From positions 268,293 to 332,292 of the forward strand of contig NZ_QUGI01000004.1 of assembly GCF_003478995.1 (NCBI RefSeq): a stretch of DNA of 64,000 bases, in the 5' to 3' direction. The position numbers and the translations under genes are program-made. Below the pieces are notes generated by a model that was not told where the DNA came from, did not search any database, and saw only the letters and a list, made by a program, of their open reading frames with translations. Below are positions 18,420 through 26,746 of the stretch, piece after piece. The stretch is from Pseudoflavonifractor sp. AF19-9AC. GTDB taxonomy: Bacteria > Bacillota > Clostridia > Oscillospirales > Oscillospiraceae. The stretch's first letter is position 1. Each line of letters starts with the position of its first letter.

Positions 18420-19076
18420 TCAACGATCCTGCCAGATCTCGGTGCGCCAGAGCTCCTCCACCTGCTCCTTGCCCGTCCGGTACCACTCCGGCTCTTCCAG
18501 CTTTTCTGCCTGAGTAAGGTCGGTCCGACTGTGCGGGACGCCGCCCCCGCCGCCGGAGCCGTCAGGCAGCGTCACCCCCTCAAACCAGCCGTAGTCCTCT
18601 GGGGTTCCGCCCACAATCCAGTAGTGTAGGTTGCCCTCTTCGTCCAGGGCAGTGTGGACATAGGGAGTCTCGTCATCCACCCGGTCGGTTACGTCCAGGC
18701 GCTGTCCATCGGCCACAAACCAAAGCCGCCCCTCCTCCAGAGCAATCACAGTGGGGTTTCCCTCCTCGTCATAGCCGTCCGACATAGTGACTGTACCGTA
18801 TCCCCCTCCCACGCCCGTCTGTCCGATGATCACCTGCCCGCCGGACATAAGCTGGATAATCTGCTCTCCCCAGGTAAAACCCACCAGTGCCAGGCACGCG
18901 GCCAGGGCCGCGGCCAGCACAATCACTTTTCTTGCTGTATGGCGTTTCTTCTTTACAGTCCCTAAGACTGTTTTTTTTATTTCGTCCCGGTTCACAAATG
19001 CTTCCTCCTTCGGTGCAAACATTTCGTCCTGATAGGCGTCCATGAGCCTGGAAATCTCAAGCTTCTTCAAACTCAT
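18420..19076 (-). CDS. Probable anti-sigma factor (single-pass)
   Basis: A 218-residue protein. A charged cytoplasmic N-terminus of about 45 residues is followed by one membrane helix (VIVLAAALAACLALVGF) and an exterior domain of about 150 residues with a glycine tract (SGGGGGVPH). It overlaps the end of the ECF sigma gene by 20 bases and has AGGAGG six bases before ATG at 19076. Position and topology fit an anti-sigma that holds the sigma factor until an outside signal; no zinc HxxxCxxC motif is seen, so it is not a ZAS-type factor. Confidence 0.72.
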   Translation of the reverse strand: MSLKKLEISRLMDAYQDEMFAPKEEAFVNRDEIKKTVLGTVKKKRHTARKVIVLAAALAACLALVGFTWGEQIIQLMSGGQVIIGQTGVGGGYGTVTMSDGYDEEGNPTVIALEEGRLWFVADGQRLDVTDRVDDETPYVHTALDEEGNLHYWIVGGTPEDYGWFEGVTLPDGSGGGGGVPHSRTDLTQAEKLEEPEWYRTGKEQVEELWRTEIWQDR

Positions 19077-19647
19077 ATCCAACCTCCTGCAAAAACTCCT
19101 TCAGCCGCTCCCGCCCCCGGCGAAGCCGGGTCTTAGCGGTGGACAGGTTCAGTCCCATCTCCTCCGCCGCCCGGGCCACGGTCTGTCCATAGTAGTAGTG
19201 GCGCACAAACAGTTCCTGGTCGCTCTCCTCCAGACTGTCCAGCGCCTTGCGGAGCACCTGCTCCAGTTCCCGCTGCTCCAAAGTAATCTGGGGGCTGTCC
19301 GGAGACAGGAGCAGGACGTCCTCCTCCAATGGGAGGGTCTCCCGCCTGGCCCGCAGGCGATTAAAGGCCCGGTTTCGGACCACCGCCCCCAGCCAGCCCT
19401 TCAGGTTGCCAGGCTGGAGCGTCTTGCGGCGGTTCCATGCCTCCAGGAAGGTCTCCGTCACCAGCTCCTCCCACTCCTCCGGGCACCCCGGCAGAACGCG
19501 GGCCGCCACGGCGCAGACGTAGGAGGTGTACTGATCCATCAGTTCCTCCAGCCCTGCCGGGTCACCCCGGCGCAGACGTTTTAACAGTTCTTCCTCCCGG
19601 ATGGGAATCCCCTCCTCTCTCAAAGCGCGCTTCACCCATCTTAACAC
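19057..19647 (-). CDS. ECF-type RNA polymerase sigma factor
   Basis: A 196-residue sigma-70 family factor. Region 2 includes YTSYVCAVAARVL and ELVTETFLEAWNRRKTL; region 4 has LDSLEESDQELFVRHYYYGQTVARAAEEMGLNLSTAKTRL, a standard helix-turn-helix. The start is uncertain: GTG at 19647 has only GGGG upstream, GTG at 19635 is an alternative, and an open frame runs to 19698. The overlapping downstream membrane protein is the likely anti-sigma. Confidence 0.88.
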   Translation of the reverse strand: MLRWVKRALREEGIPIREEELLKRLRRGDPAGLEELMDQYTSYVCAVAARVLPGCPEEWEELVTETFLEAWNRRKTLQPGNLKGWLGAVVRNRAFNRLRARRETLPLEEDVLLLSPDSPQITLEQRELEQVLRKALDSLEESDQELFVRHYYYGQTVARAAEEMGLNLSTAKTRLRRGRERLKEFLQEVGYEFEEA

Positions 19648-19743
19648 GCAAACGCCCCATTTGGTTTCACATCTCCGGAATTTTTTGCGGACAGGCAAAT
19701 TTTCATTTTTAGGCTCATAAGGTTCCTTACGGAGGTGAGGACA

Positions 19744-20925
19744 TTGAGCCGGTTATTGAGCAGACAGCAGTATCGGGACCTTTTGTTGGGTCTGGGCCTG
19801 CTGCTGGCCGCCGGAGCCCTGGTACTGTGGCCTAGCGAGGCCATGGAGGCCGCCCGGACCGGCCTTGCCCTGTGCGGAAATGTAATCATTCCCTCCCTGT
19901 TTCCCTTTTTTGTCCTCTCCACCCTGGTGGTGGAACTGGGCATGTCCCGGTACCTGGGGCGGCTCCTCCAGCCGGTGATGGCTCCCCTGTTCCGGGTGAA
20001 CGGCGCCTGTGCCACCGCCCTGGCCCTTGGGGTGGTGGGGGGCTATCCTGTGGGAGCCCGCACCGCCATCAGTCTCTATCAAAGCGGCCAGTGCTCCAAA
20101 ACAGAGGCGGAGCGGCTGCTGGCCTTCTGCAACAACTGCGGCCCCGCCTTCATTCTGGGGGTTGTGGGAACGGGAATCTTCGGCAGCGGCCAGGCGGGAC
20201 TGCTCCTCTATCTGGGACACATTGCCGCCTCGCTGCTGGTGGGTCTGCTGTTCCGGTTCTACAAGCCCAGTCAAAGGCCGGGACGGGGCCGGGAAGCATC
20301 CGTTCAATTCCAGACCGCCCGCTTTCCCGTAGCTTTTACCCGTGCAGTCACCGGAGCCCTTCAATCCACTCTGAATATCTGCGCCTTTATCCTGCTTTTC
20401 ACGGTGGTTATCCGTATTTTGACGGTGTCCGGCTGGCTGACCGGGGCGGCCGCCTGCCTTTCCACTTTGTTTCACCCGCTGGGCCTGTCCCAAACGTGGG
20501 CCGAGCACCTGCTGGCCGGTTTTCTGGAGATGTCCACCGGGGTGTCCACCCTCACCAGCGGTGCCCTCACCGGACGCATCTCCATGGCCGCCTTTATGCT
20601 GGGCTGGGCAGGCATCTCGGTCCATTGCCAGGTGCTGGCCTTTCTGGGAGACAGCGGTCTGTCCCTGCGCACTTATCTGGTGGGCAAGGCTCTCCATGGT
20701 GGGTTGTCCGCCGTCCTCATCTCTCTGCTGCTGCGCCTGTTCCCCATGGACTGCCCCGCCTCCGTCTATCTGGCTCAGCAGACCGAGGCCATCGCCCACC
20801 TGGATTTTCACACCGCCCTCACCATCTCCGCCGTAGCCGCCTGGGCCGTTTGGCTGGCCTTCCTTGCTCTGGCCGTTTACGTGGTGAAAAAAAGCAGTGG
20901 AAAAAAAAGCAGCCATCCGGTATAA
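19744..20925 (+). CDS. ylbJ: Sporulation membrane protein YlbJ
   Basis: A 393-residue polytopic protein with two nucleoside-recognition (Gate) domains and about eight to ten helices. Family marks include VIIPSLFPFFVLSTLVVELG, VGGYPVGARTA and LAFCNNCGPAFILGVVG. YlbJ is needed for spore cortex formation in Bacillus. The start is probably TTG at 19744, eight bases after GGAGG; GTG at 19735 sits inside that ribosome site. It is transcribed divergently from the ECF sigma gene and is followed by a small Cys protein. Confidence 0.92.
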   Translation: MSRLLSRQQYRDLLLGLGLLLAAGALVLWPSEAMEAARTGLALCGNVIIPSLFPFFVLSTLVVELGMSRYLGRLLQPVMAPLFRVNGACATALALGVVGGYPVGARTAISLYQSGQCSKTEAERLLAFCNNCGPAFILGVVGTGIFGSGQAGLLLYLGHIAASLLVGLLFRFYKPSQRPGRGREASVQFQTARFPVAFTRAVTGALQSTLNICAFILLFTVVIRILTVSGWLTGAAACLSTLFHPLGLSQTWAEHLLAGFLEMSTGVSTLTSGALTGRISMAAFMLGWAGISVHCQVLAFLGDSGLSLRTYLVGKALHGGLSAVLISLLLRLFPMDCPASVYLAQQTEAIAHLDFHTALTISAVAAWAVWLAFLALAVYVVKKSSGKKSSHPV

Positions 20926-20959
20926 TAGGTTTACTATGCAAGGATGGGAGTGCCCGCTT

Positions 20960-21172
20960 ATGAATCTGTTCCAGAAAAAAATTGATCCCCGCTGCGCCTA
21001 CTGTGCCAGGGGCCACCACCTCAGCGAGGAGCAGATCCTCTGTCCCAAAAAGGGCGTGATGGAAGCGGGCTCTCACTGCCGCGCTTTCAAGTATGATCCC
21101 CTCAAGCGGGTCCCTCCCCGCCCCGCAGCTCTGGCTGGCAGCAACCTGAAGGACGAGGATTTTCAGCTGTAA
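20960..21172 (+). CDS. Small Cys-rich protein
   Basis: A 70-residue protein with CAYCARG at residues 12-18, a Cys-Pro-Lys-Lys-Gly-Val motif near 29, and a further Cys in GSHCRAFKYDPLKRVPP, likely a single zinc ribbon. GGGAG precedes ATG at 20960. Located 34 bases after ylbJ and before a terminator, so probably co-transcribed with it. Function unknown. Confidence 0.78.
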   Translation: MNLFQKKIDPRCAYCARGHHLSEEQILCPKKGVMEAGSHCRAFKYDPLKRVPPRPAALAGSNLKDEDFQL

Positions 21173-21184
21173 CTATATCTACAT

Positions 21185-21215
21185 AAAAAACAGAGGCCAA
21201 TGGCCTCCGTTTTTT
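21185..21215. terminator. Bidirectional terminator
   Basis: AAAAAAC, GAGGCC, loop AAT, GGCCTC, then GTTTTTT. It separates the convergent small Cys protein and ATPase genes and can serve both. Confidence 0.88.
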
Positions 21216-22104
21216 AATCGTCAAATTCCTTCCAATGGGTCTGAAACAGGCGGTAGTAGGCCTGTACGTGCTCCAACTCGGTCCAGGGACACACCGCCAC
21301 CGGCCTGGCATCCAGATCATAGATCTGCGCTCCCTTCAGGGACAACAGGAAGGGCGAATGGGTGGAGATGACAAACTGGCAGCCATAGAAGCGGACGGAA
21401 TCCTCCAGGAACCCCATCAGATCCTCCTGGAGCTTGGGCGACAGGCTGTTCTCCGGCTCATCCAGCAGGTAGAGCCCGCCCTCTTTGATTTCCCGGGTAA
21501 AGTACAAAAAGGCGCTCTCTCCGTTGGATTGGCTTGGAATATCTTTCATTAGCTGCCTGTTTACATACCGGGAACCCGTTCCCCGCTTGGCCTCCACCAC
21601 CTGCCGCAGCCGGTCCACGTCCTCCAGGGAATGGAGCTGAAAGTCGGCGTATCGGGCGTCCGTGTATTCCTTCAGCAGTTCCCGCCGCCTGGTGTCAATG
21701 CCCTCGTTCATGCACCGCAGGTCCAGCAGGTAGTCAAATACGTCGTCGCTGGTGATGACCCGGCTCCGGGCGCGCACCTGGGCCGTCATGGAAGGCAGCA
21801 CCTCCGCCCTGCAAAGCTCCACATAGTCAGAAAAGAAGGAGCTGCGGTTAAAGACCGCCCCCCGCTGCAGCTCCAGCTTCTCCCCCAGCAGGTTCAGCAG
21901 GGTAGTCTTGCCGCTGCCGTTTCCTCCGCACAGGATGGTGATGGGTTCCAGTTCCAGCTCCAACCTCGGTTTCTTTCCCCGCCCTAGGAAAAGCCCAAAG
22001 GGATAGCGGCTTGCGTAGCAGGTGCGCTTTGTCTCCCCGTTATTCGCCAGAAAGCTCAATTCCTGCCCCTCGCTGGGCAACGAGAAGCTGTGGACGTAAA
22101 CCAT
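21214..22104 (-). CDS. AAA-type ABC/SMC-like ATPase
   Basis: A 296-residue ATPase of the AAA_21/ABC class. Walker A CGGNGSGKTT is near residues 61-70, the signature-like region SNGESAFLYF is about residue 195, Walker B GGLYLLDEPENSLSP lies about 215, and a switch His is in ISTHSPFLLSLKGA. Such lone ATPases often act in stress or DNA-related tasks; no partner gene is adjacent. ATG at 22104 has AAAGGAGG upstream. The stop lies in the bidirectional terminator. Confidence 0.85.
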   Translation of the reverse strand: MVYVHSFSLPSEGQELSFLANNGETKRTCYASRYPFGLFLGRGKKPRLELELEPITILCGGNGSGKTTLLNLLGEKLELQRGAVFNRSSFFSDYVELCRAEVLPSMTAQVRARSRVITSDDVFDYLLDLRCMNEGIDTRRRELLKEYTDARYADFQLHSLEDVDRLRQVVEAKRGTGSRYVNRQLMKDIPSQSNGESAFLYFTREIKEGGLYLLDEPENSLSPKLQEDLMGFLEDSVRFYGCQFVISTHSPFLLSLKGAQIYDLDARPVAVCPWTELEHVQAYYRLFQTHWKEFDD

Positions 22105-22176
22105 AAGCCCGCCTCCTTTGGGCTCAGTATAGCATAGTCTCAGCCCAAAAAACAGGACTATTGTGCCCATAGCAAC

Positions 22177-22217
22177 GAAAACAGCGGCCTCGGGAGTTCC
22201 CGAAGCCGCCGTTTTTT
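22177..22217 (-). terminator. Terminator after nfnB
   Basis: Minus strand AAAAAACGGCGGCTTCGGGA, short loop, matching arm and TTTTCG. It starts about 17 bases past the nfnB stop. Confidence 0.82.
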
Positions 22218-22233
22218 GTTTCACAAAAGCGTC

Positions 22234-23619
22234 TTAGCCCTTGCTCTTGATGTACTCGTCAATGGACTTGGCCGCGTGCTTACCGGCGCCCATGGCCAGA
22301 ATGACCGTAGCAGCTCCGGTAGCGGCGTCGCCGCCGGCAAAGATGGCCGGGCAGGAGGTGCAGCCCTTCTCGTCGGCCGCTACGCAGCCCTTCCGGTTCT
22401 TCTCCAGACCGGGAGTGCCCTCGTAGCTCATGGGATTGGGCTGGGTGCCCAGAGCCATGATCACCGCATCCACATCCATCTTGAACTCGCTGCCCTGGAT
22501 GACCACAGGACGGCGGCGGCCGGAGGCATCCGGCTCACCCAGTTCCATCTTCACGCAGGTGATGGACTGAACGTGGTTGGTCTCATCTCCCTCGATGGAG
22601 ACGGGGTTGGTCAGAAGGTCAAAGATAATGCCCTCTTCCTTGGCGTGGTGGACCTCCTCCGCACGGGCGGGGAGCTCCGCCTCGGAACGGCGGTAGACAA
22701 TGTGGACCTCAGCACCCAGGCGCTTGGCGCAGCGGGCCGCATCCATGGCCACGTTGCCGCCGCCCACCACGGCCACCTTCTTGTTGTGGAGGATGGGGGT
22801 CGCGGCGTCCTCCTTGTAGGCCTTCATAAGGTTAATGCGGGTGAGGTACTCGTTGGCGGAGTAGACACCCACCAGAGACTCGCCGGGAATCTTCATAAAC
22901 ATGGGCAGGCCGGCACCGGAACCAATGAATACAGCCTCATAGCCCATGTCGAAGAGCTCCGTGATGGTAAGAACCTTACCGATGACCATGTTCAGCTCGA
23001 TGTCCACGCCCATCTTCTCCAGATTGGCCACTTCACGCTTCACAATGGCCTTGGGCAGACGGAACTCGGGAATGCCGTAGCTCAGCACGCCGCCGGGGGT
23101 GTGAAAGGCCTCAAAGACGGAGACAGAATAACCCATGCGGGCCAGCTCACCGGCGCAGGTCAGACCGGCAGGGCCGGAACCGATCACTGCCACCTTGTGG
23201 CCGTTCTTGGGAGCGGTGGCCACATTGGCCACACCGCGCTCAGCGGCCCAGTCGGCCACGAAGCGCTCAATGCGGCCGATGGACACGGGCTCACCCTTGA
23301 TGCCGCGGACACACTTGCCCTCGCACTGGGTCTCCTGGGGACAGACACGGCCGGAAATGGCAGGCAGAGCGTTGGCATTGGACAGCAGCTCATAGGCAGC
23401 GGCGATATCGCCCTCGGCCACCTTACCCACAAAGTCAGGGATGGGGATACCCACGGGGCAGCCGCTGACACAGGGCTTGTTCTTGCAGCCCAGGCAGCGC
23501 TTGGCCTCGTTCATGGCCTCCTCCAGAGTGTAGCCCAGGGCCACCTCCTTGAAGTTGGTGCTGCGGACCTGAGGATCCTGCTCCGCCATGGGAGTCTTGT
23601 TCATCTGCATGTTAGCCAT
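22234..23619 (-). CDS. nfnB: NfnB / glutamate synthase small-subunit-like flavoprotein
   Basis: A 461-residue flavoprotein: the large subunit of NADH-dependent reduced ferredoxin:NADP+ oxidoreductase. The N-terminus carries two 4Fe-4S sets (C-x2-C-x4-C-x3-CP near residue 42, then CP with C-x3-C near 95). An FAD fold with VIGSGPAGLTCAGEL and an NADP fold with VVGGGNVAMDAARC follow. By itself it could be annotated GltA-type glutamate synthase, but the overlap with nfnA decides for Nfn. ATG at 23619 lies eight bases after GGAGG and overlaps the nfnA stop. Confidence 0.88.
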   Translation of the reverse strand: MANMQMNKTPMAEQDPQVRSTNFKEVALGYTLEEAMNEAKRCLGCKNKPCVSGCPVGIPIPDFVGKVAEGDIAAAYELLSNANALPAISGRVCPQETQCEGKCVRGIKGEPVSIGRIERFVADWAAERGVANVATAPKNGHKVAVIGSGPAGLTCAGELARMGYSVSVFEAFHTPGGVLSYGIPEFRLPKAIVKREVANLEKMGVDIELNMVIGKVLTITELFDMGYEAVFIGSGAGLPMFMKIPGESLVGVYSANEYLTRINLMKAYKEDAATPILHNKKVAVVGGGNVAMDAARCAKRLGAEVHIVYRRSEAELPARAEEVHHAKEEGIIFDLLTNPVSIEGDETNHVQSITCVKMELGEPDASGRRRPVVIQGSEFKMDVDAVIMALGTQPNPMSYEGTPGLEKNRKGCVAADEKGCTSCPAIFAGGDAATGAATVILAMGAGKHAAKSIDEYIKSKG

Positions 23620-24460
23620 TCATGGCACCTCCTCCCAGGCGGCAGAGATGCTTCTCCTTCGCCTTTGCTTCAAAGTCCTTATAAGTGGCGTTACGGGCAA
23701 TCACTTCGTCAAAGTCCACCTTGTGGCCGTCAAAGTCAGGGCCATCCACGCAGGCGAACTTTACCTCGCCGTCCACAGTCAGGCGGCAGCAGCCGCACAT
23801 ACCGGTACCGTCGATCATAATGGGGTTCATGCTGACGGTGGTGGGGATGTTGTACTTCTCCGTCAGCTTGCAGGCAAACTTCATCATCAGCAGAGGGCCG
23901 ATGGCGAAGACATGGTCAAACTTCACACCGCTGTTAATGAGCTCCTCCAGCTTACCGGTGACAAAGCCATGATAGCCGTAGGTGCCGTCATCGGTGCAGA
24001 TGTGCAAATCGGTACAGGCGTGGGACATTTCCTCCTCCAGGATCACGATGTCCTTGGTCTTAAAGCCGCCGATGAGGTCTACCTGGTTGCCAGCCTCATG
24101 CAGGGCACGGGCCACCGGCAGCGCGATGGCACAGCCCAGGCCGCCGCCCAGAACGGCTACCCGGCCATAGCCCTCCACCTCTGTGGGAACGCCCAGGGGG
24201 CCCACAAAGTCATGGAGACAATCGCCCTCTCCCAGCTGGTCCAGAGCCAGCGTGGTGCCGCCAATCTTCTGATAAATCACGGTAACCAGCCCGTTGTCCG
24301 CGCTGGAAATGGTCAGAGGAATCCGCTCTCCCTCTTCGTCCACACGCAGAATGATGAACTGTCCCGCCTTGGCCTTGGCAGCCACCAGCGGCGCATACAC
24401 CGAGATCTGCCCAATCTCAGGCGTCAGCGTCTTTTTCTTCGCGATTTCATACTTCTTCAC
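23612..24460 (-). CDS. nfnA: NfnA / SudB-type FAD-NAD binding subunit
   Basis: A 282-residue ferredoxin-NADP reductase-like subunit related to DHODH electron-transfer proteins. The FAD motif RIPLTISSAD, an NAD motif GGGLGCAIALPVARAL, and the 2Fe-2S motif DGTGMCGCCRLTV with a later FACVDGP are visible. With NfnB it bifurcates electrons between NADH, ferredoxin and NADP, supplying NADPH in anaerobes. GTG at 24460 has GGAGGAG upstream; the open frame extends 24 codons without a ribosome site. Confidence 0.9.
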   Translation of the reverse strand: MKKYEIAKKKTLTPEIGQISVYAPLVAAKAKAGQFIILRVDEEGERIPLTISSADNGLVTVIYQKIGGTTLALDQLGEGDCLHDFVGPLGVPTEVEGYGRVAVLGGGLGCAIALPVARALHEAGNQVDLIGGFKTKDIVILEEEMSHACTDLHICTDDGTYGYHGFVTGKLEELINSGVKFDHVFAIGPLLMMKFACKLTEKYNIPTTVSMNPIMIDGTGMCGCCRLTVDGEVKFACVDGPDFDGHKVDFDEVIARNATYKDFEAKAKEKHLCRLGGGAMNG

Positions 24461-24523
24461 GAAATGCTCCTCCTCACGAATTGTTCTGCCGGATTGCTCC
24501 GGCTGCCCTTCCCAATCCATTCC

Positions 24524-24546
24524 AAAAAACACGGCAAGCCGCGTTG
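24524..24546 (-). terminator. Weak terminator after the 5'-nucleotidase gene
   Basis: Minus strand AACGCGGC, two-base centre, GCCGTGTTTTTT. The stem is short, so read-through into nfnAB is likely. Confidence 0.45.
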
Positions 24547-24567
24547 ATCACAACATAAACATTTTTC

Positions 24568-26514
24568 TTACCGGCCAAACCAGTGCCGACGGCCGTAACC
24601 ACCATAGCGCCGATTTTTGCGCCATCGGATCACAGTGCGCACCAGCAGCACCACACCGGCAATCACCAGTGCCAGCACCAGCCAGGCCACCAGGGAAATC
24701 CAGTTGGGATGCTTCACCAGCTCTATGGGATTCCAGCTGTGGCTGACCTCCTTGCGCCCATCGGGGAAGGCATACTGCTGGGGAATTCCCTCTTCTCCAA
24801 AAGACTTCAAATAGGCCGCCAGAGCGTACCACCCTTTGATTTCTCCACCGGAAGCGTTCCGTAGGATTCGCTGGCTGAAATCGGTGATTTCCTGCCCATT
24901 TTCGTCCTTGGGGACGATGGACAAAAGTCCGAAAGACTGCTCCTTCACCGTGGAAAGCATCTGGGCACAGTACATGCCGGAGACAACACGGTAAAGCTTG
25001 TCGTTCTCCAGCTGAGCCAGCCCCTGAACACCAAATTCATTGGCAAAGAGCGGTTCCTGCAGCTCTGCCTCGGTCACCCGGTTAAACAGCATCCGGTGGG
25101 TATTGAAGGAATACTTCGCCCCAGACAGATACAGCTGGGCCTCCGGCATAAGAGGTGTTACAGAGGCATCCACCTCCATAACCGCCCGCAGTTCCTTGCC
25201 GGTAAGATAGCAGGACACCAGAGGGTACCCGGAGGTACCGGTCTCTCCCTCGCCCATGGATAGCACGTCAAAGGCCTGGGAGACGGTGATGTCACCGGCG
25301 TAGAGGGGGGCGCGCAGAATCCCCGATGCGGTCACTGCCACGGTCTCCACATTCGGGCTGTCCGCCTCCAGATTCTCCACCGCCCAGAGATAGGCATCTG
25401 CCACCAGATTACCCAGATTGTTTTCCGCCTGGGTTCCCTGCTCCGGCTGTTTCAAATCAAAGCTGCTGGTCGTCAGCACCTGATCATAGGTCAGGCTGTA
25501 AGCGGACAGGTAGGATCCGCTGACAAGGCTTTTCCACTCCTCCGTCAGCGCGGCAATCGCCGGATCCTCCGGAATGCTCTCATCAATGGGAGTCAGGTGG
25601 TAATCCACCAAGGTCTTCTCCCCTGTCTCGTCCCAAGAGAGGGTAATGGAACCCAGATTCTCACAGTAGGGACCTGCAGAGACAATATAGGTATCGCCCA
25701 CTACAATGGGCTCCTCCAACGTTGTATGGGTATGGCCGGAGACAATCAGGTCAATTCCCTCCACCGCCTCGGCCAACTGTTCATCCTCAGAAGCCTTCTT
25801 CTTTTCATCGGTTCCGCTGTGGGAAAGGCAGATAATAAACTCCGCCCCCTGCTCCCGCAGAGCATCCACACACCGCTGAGCCGCCGTCTGCGGATCCTCC
25901 AGCGTAAACCCGGAGGTTGGGGCCATGGAGTCTGACTCCTCCCCCATCAGTCCGAAAATGCCAAAGGTAATGCCGCCCCGTTCCAGCAGCAGGTATTCCT
26001 GCACTCCATAGGCAGCCATGGACCGCTGGATATCCAACTGATCGGGATTTGCCCCGGAAGGTCTGAAATTAGCCATAAGAAGCGCCGGAACCGGATCCCC
26101 GCTTGTGGACGCGGCGCTGAGCATTTTTGCAAACCCCACGCCCGTCTGATCAAACTCATGGTTTCCGGCTGTGGTGGCGTCATAGCCCATGGCACCCATG
26201 GTCCGCAATTCAGCCGCCTGAGTGGTATATAACGTCTGCACCAGGGAGCCCACGGAGAAATCCCCGCCGTCCACTGTTACAGCATTCGGATACGCCTGAC
26301 GCTCCTGCTCCAGTACGGTCATCAGACGGGCATAGCCACCGGATTCTCCTCCGTCCTCAGTCTTCTGAGGAAAAAAATGGGAGTGAAGATCATGCGTAAA
26401 CAAAACAGTCGCCTGTTTTCCGGTCCCCTCTGCTGCCACAGTCAGACTAAATACCAGCAAAAGCACCAGAATCAGCGACAAGGTAATTCCAGTGAAGCGG
26501 CGCAGATACTTCAA
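24568..26514 (-). CDS. Surface 5'-nucleotidase / cyclic phosphodiesterase
   Basis: A 648-residue exported metallophosphatase of the UshA/YfkN group, which removes phosphate from extracellular nucleotides. A signal peptide at residues 1-29 (SLILVLLLVFSLTVAAEG) is followed by the metallophosphoesterase domain (FTHDLHSHFFP, GNHEFDQTG, VSGHTHTTLEE) and the nucleotidase C-terminal domain from about 350. A C-terminal membrane helix (LVAWLVLALVIAGVVLLVRT) and a basic tail anchor it to the cell. The start is TTG with GGGAGG upstream; no ATG is available nearby. Confidence 0.92.
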   Translation of the reverse strand: MKYLRRFTGITLSLILVLLLVFSLTVAAEGTGKQATVLFTHDLHSHFFPQKTEDGGESGGYARLMTVLEQERQAYPNAVTVDGGDFSVGSLVQTLYTTQAAELRTMGAMGYDATTAGNHEFDQTGVGFAKMLSAASTSGDPVPALLMANFRPSGANPDQLDIQRSMAAYGVQEYLLLERGGITFGIFGLMGEESDSMAPTSGFTLEDPQTAAQRCVDALREQGAEFIICLSHSGTDEKKKASEDEQLAEAVEGIDLIVSGHTHTTLEEPIVVGDTYIVSAGPYCENLGSITLSWDETGEKTLVDYHLTPIDESIPEDPAIAALTEEWKSLVSGSYLSAYSLTYDQVLTTSSFDLKQPEQGTQAENNLGNLVADAYLWAVENLEADSPNVETVAVTASGILRAPLYAGDITVSQAFDVLSMGEGETGTSGYPLVSCYLTGKELRAVMEVDASVTPLMPEAQLYLSGAKYSFNTHRMLFNRVTEAELQEPLFANEFGVQGLAQLENDKLYRVVSGMYCAQMLSTVKEQSFGLLSIVPKDENGQEITDFSQRILRNASGGEIKGWYALAAYLKSFGEEGIPQQYAFPDGRKEVSHSWNPIELVKHPNWISLVAWLVLALVIAGVVLLVRTVIRWRKNRRYGGYGRRHWFGR

Positions 26515-26702
26515 CGAGATACCTCCCTAAATTTCTGTGTCCTATTCTGCCATAAATGGTCCAAATATGAATACTCATATCTTAACCTGTTTTTGGCGTA
26601 TCTTTGCATTTTTATGTTTTCGCCTGTTTTTTCTTTCGTTTCGCATCTTATTTGATATATTTTTAACAATTCTTTAGGCGTGAATTCCATTTTCGCAGGC
26701 AA
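26511..26702 (-). CDS. Possible small Lys/Tyr-rich ORF upstream of nucleotidase
   Basis: An open frame of up to 63 codons (59 from the ATG at 26690) in a markedly AT-rich stretch. It is rich in Lys, Glu, Tyr and Arg (RYEYSYLDHLWQNRTQKF). Its stop overlaps the nucleotidase start as TTGA. There is no convincing ribosome site before it, so it may be merely the untranslated leader. Listed as a weak candidate only. Confidence 0.25.
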   Translation of the reverse strand: MPAKMEFTPKELLKIYQIRCETKEKTGENIKMQRYAKNRLRYEYSYLDHLWQNRTQKFREVSR

Positions 26703-26727
26703 AAGGGGGCTGTCTTACAGCCCCCTT
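26701..26727 (-). terminator. rfbA terminator
   Basis: Minus strand AAGGGGGCTGT, loop AAG, ACAGCCCCC, then TTTTG. It starts 20 bases past the rfbA stop. Confidence 0.85.
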
Positions 26728-26746
26728 CGCCTGAATCAGTACACTG

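Noticed and set aside
22234..23619. Calling the flavoprotein glutamate synthase small subunit
   Set aside because: No large subunit is nearby, and the overlap with an NfnA/SudB-type subunit favours NfnB.
22216..23820. A 534-codon plus-strand open frame
   Set aside because: Antisense to nfnB with the same artificial composition.
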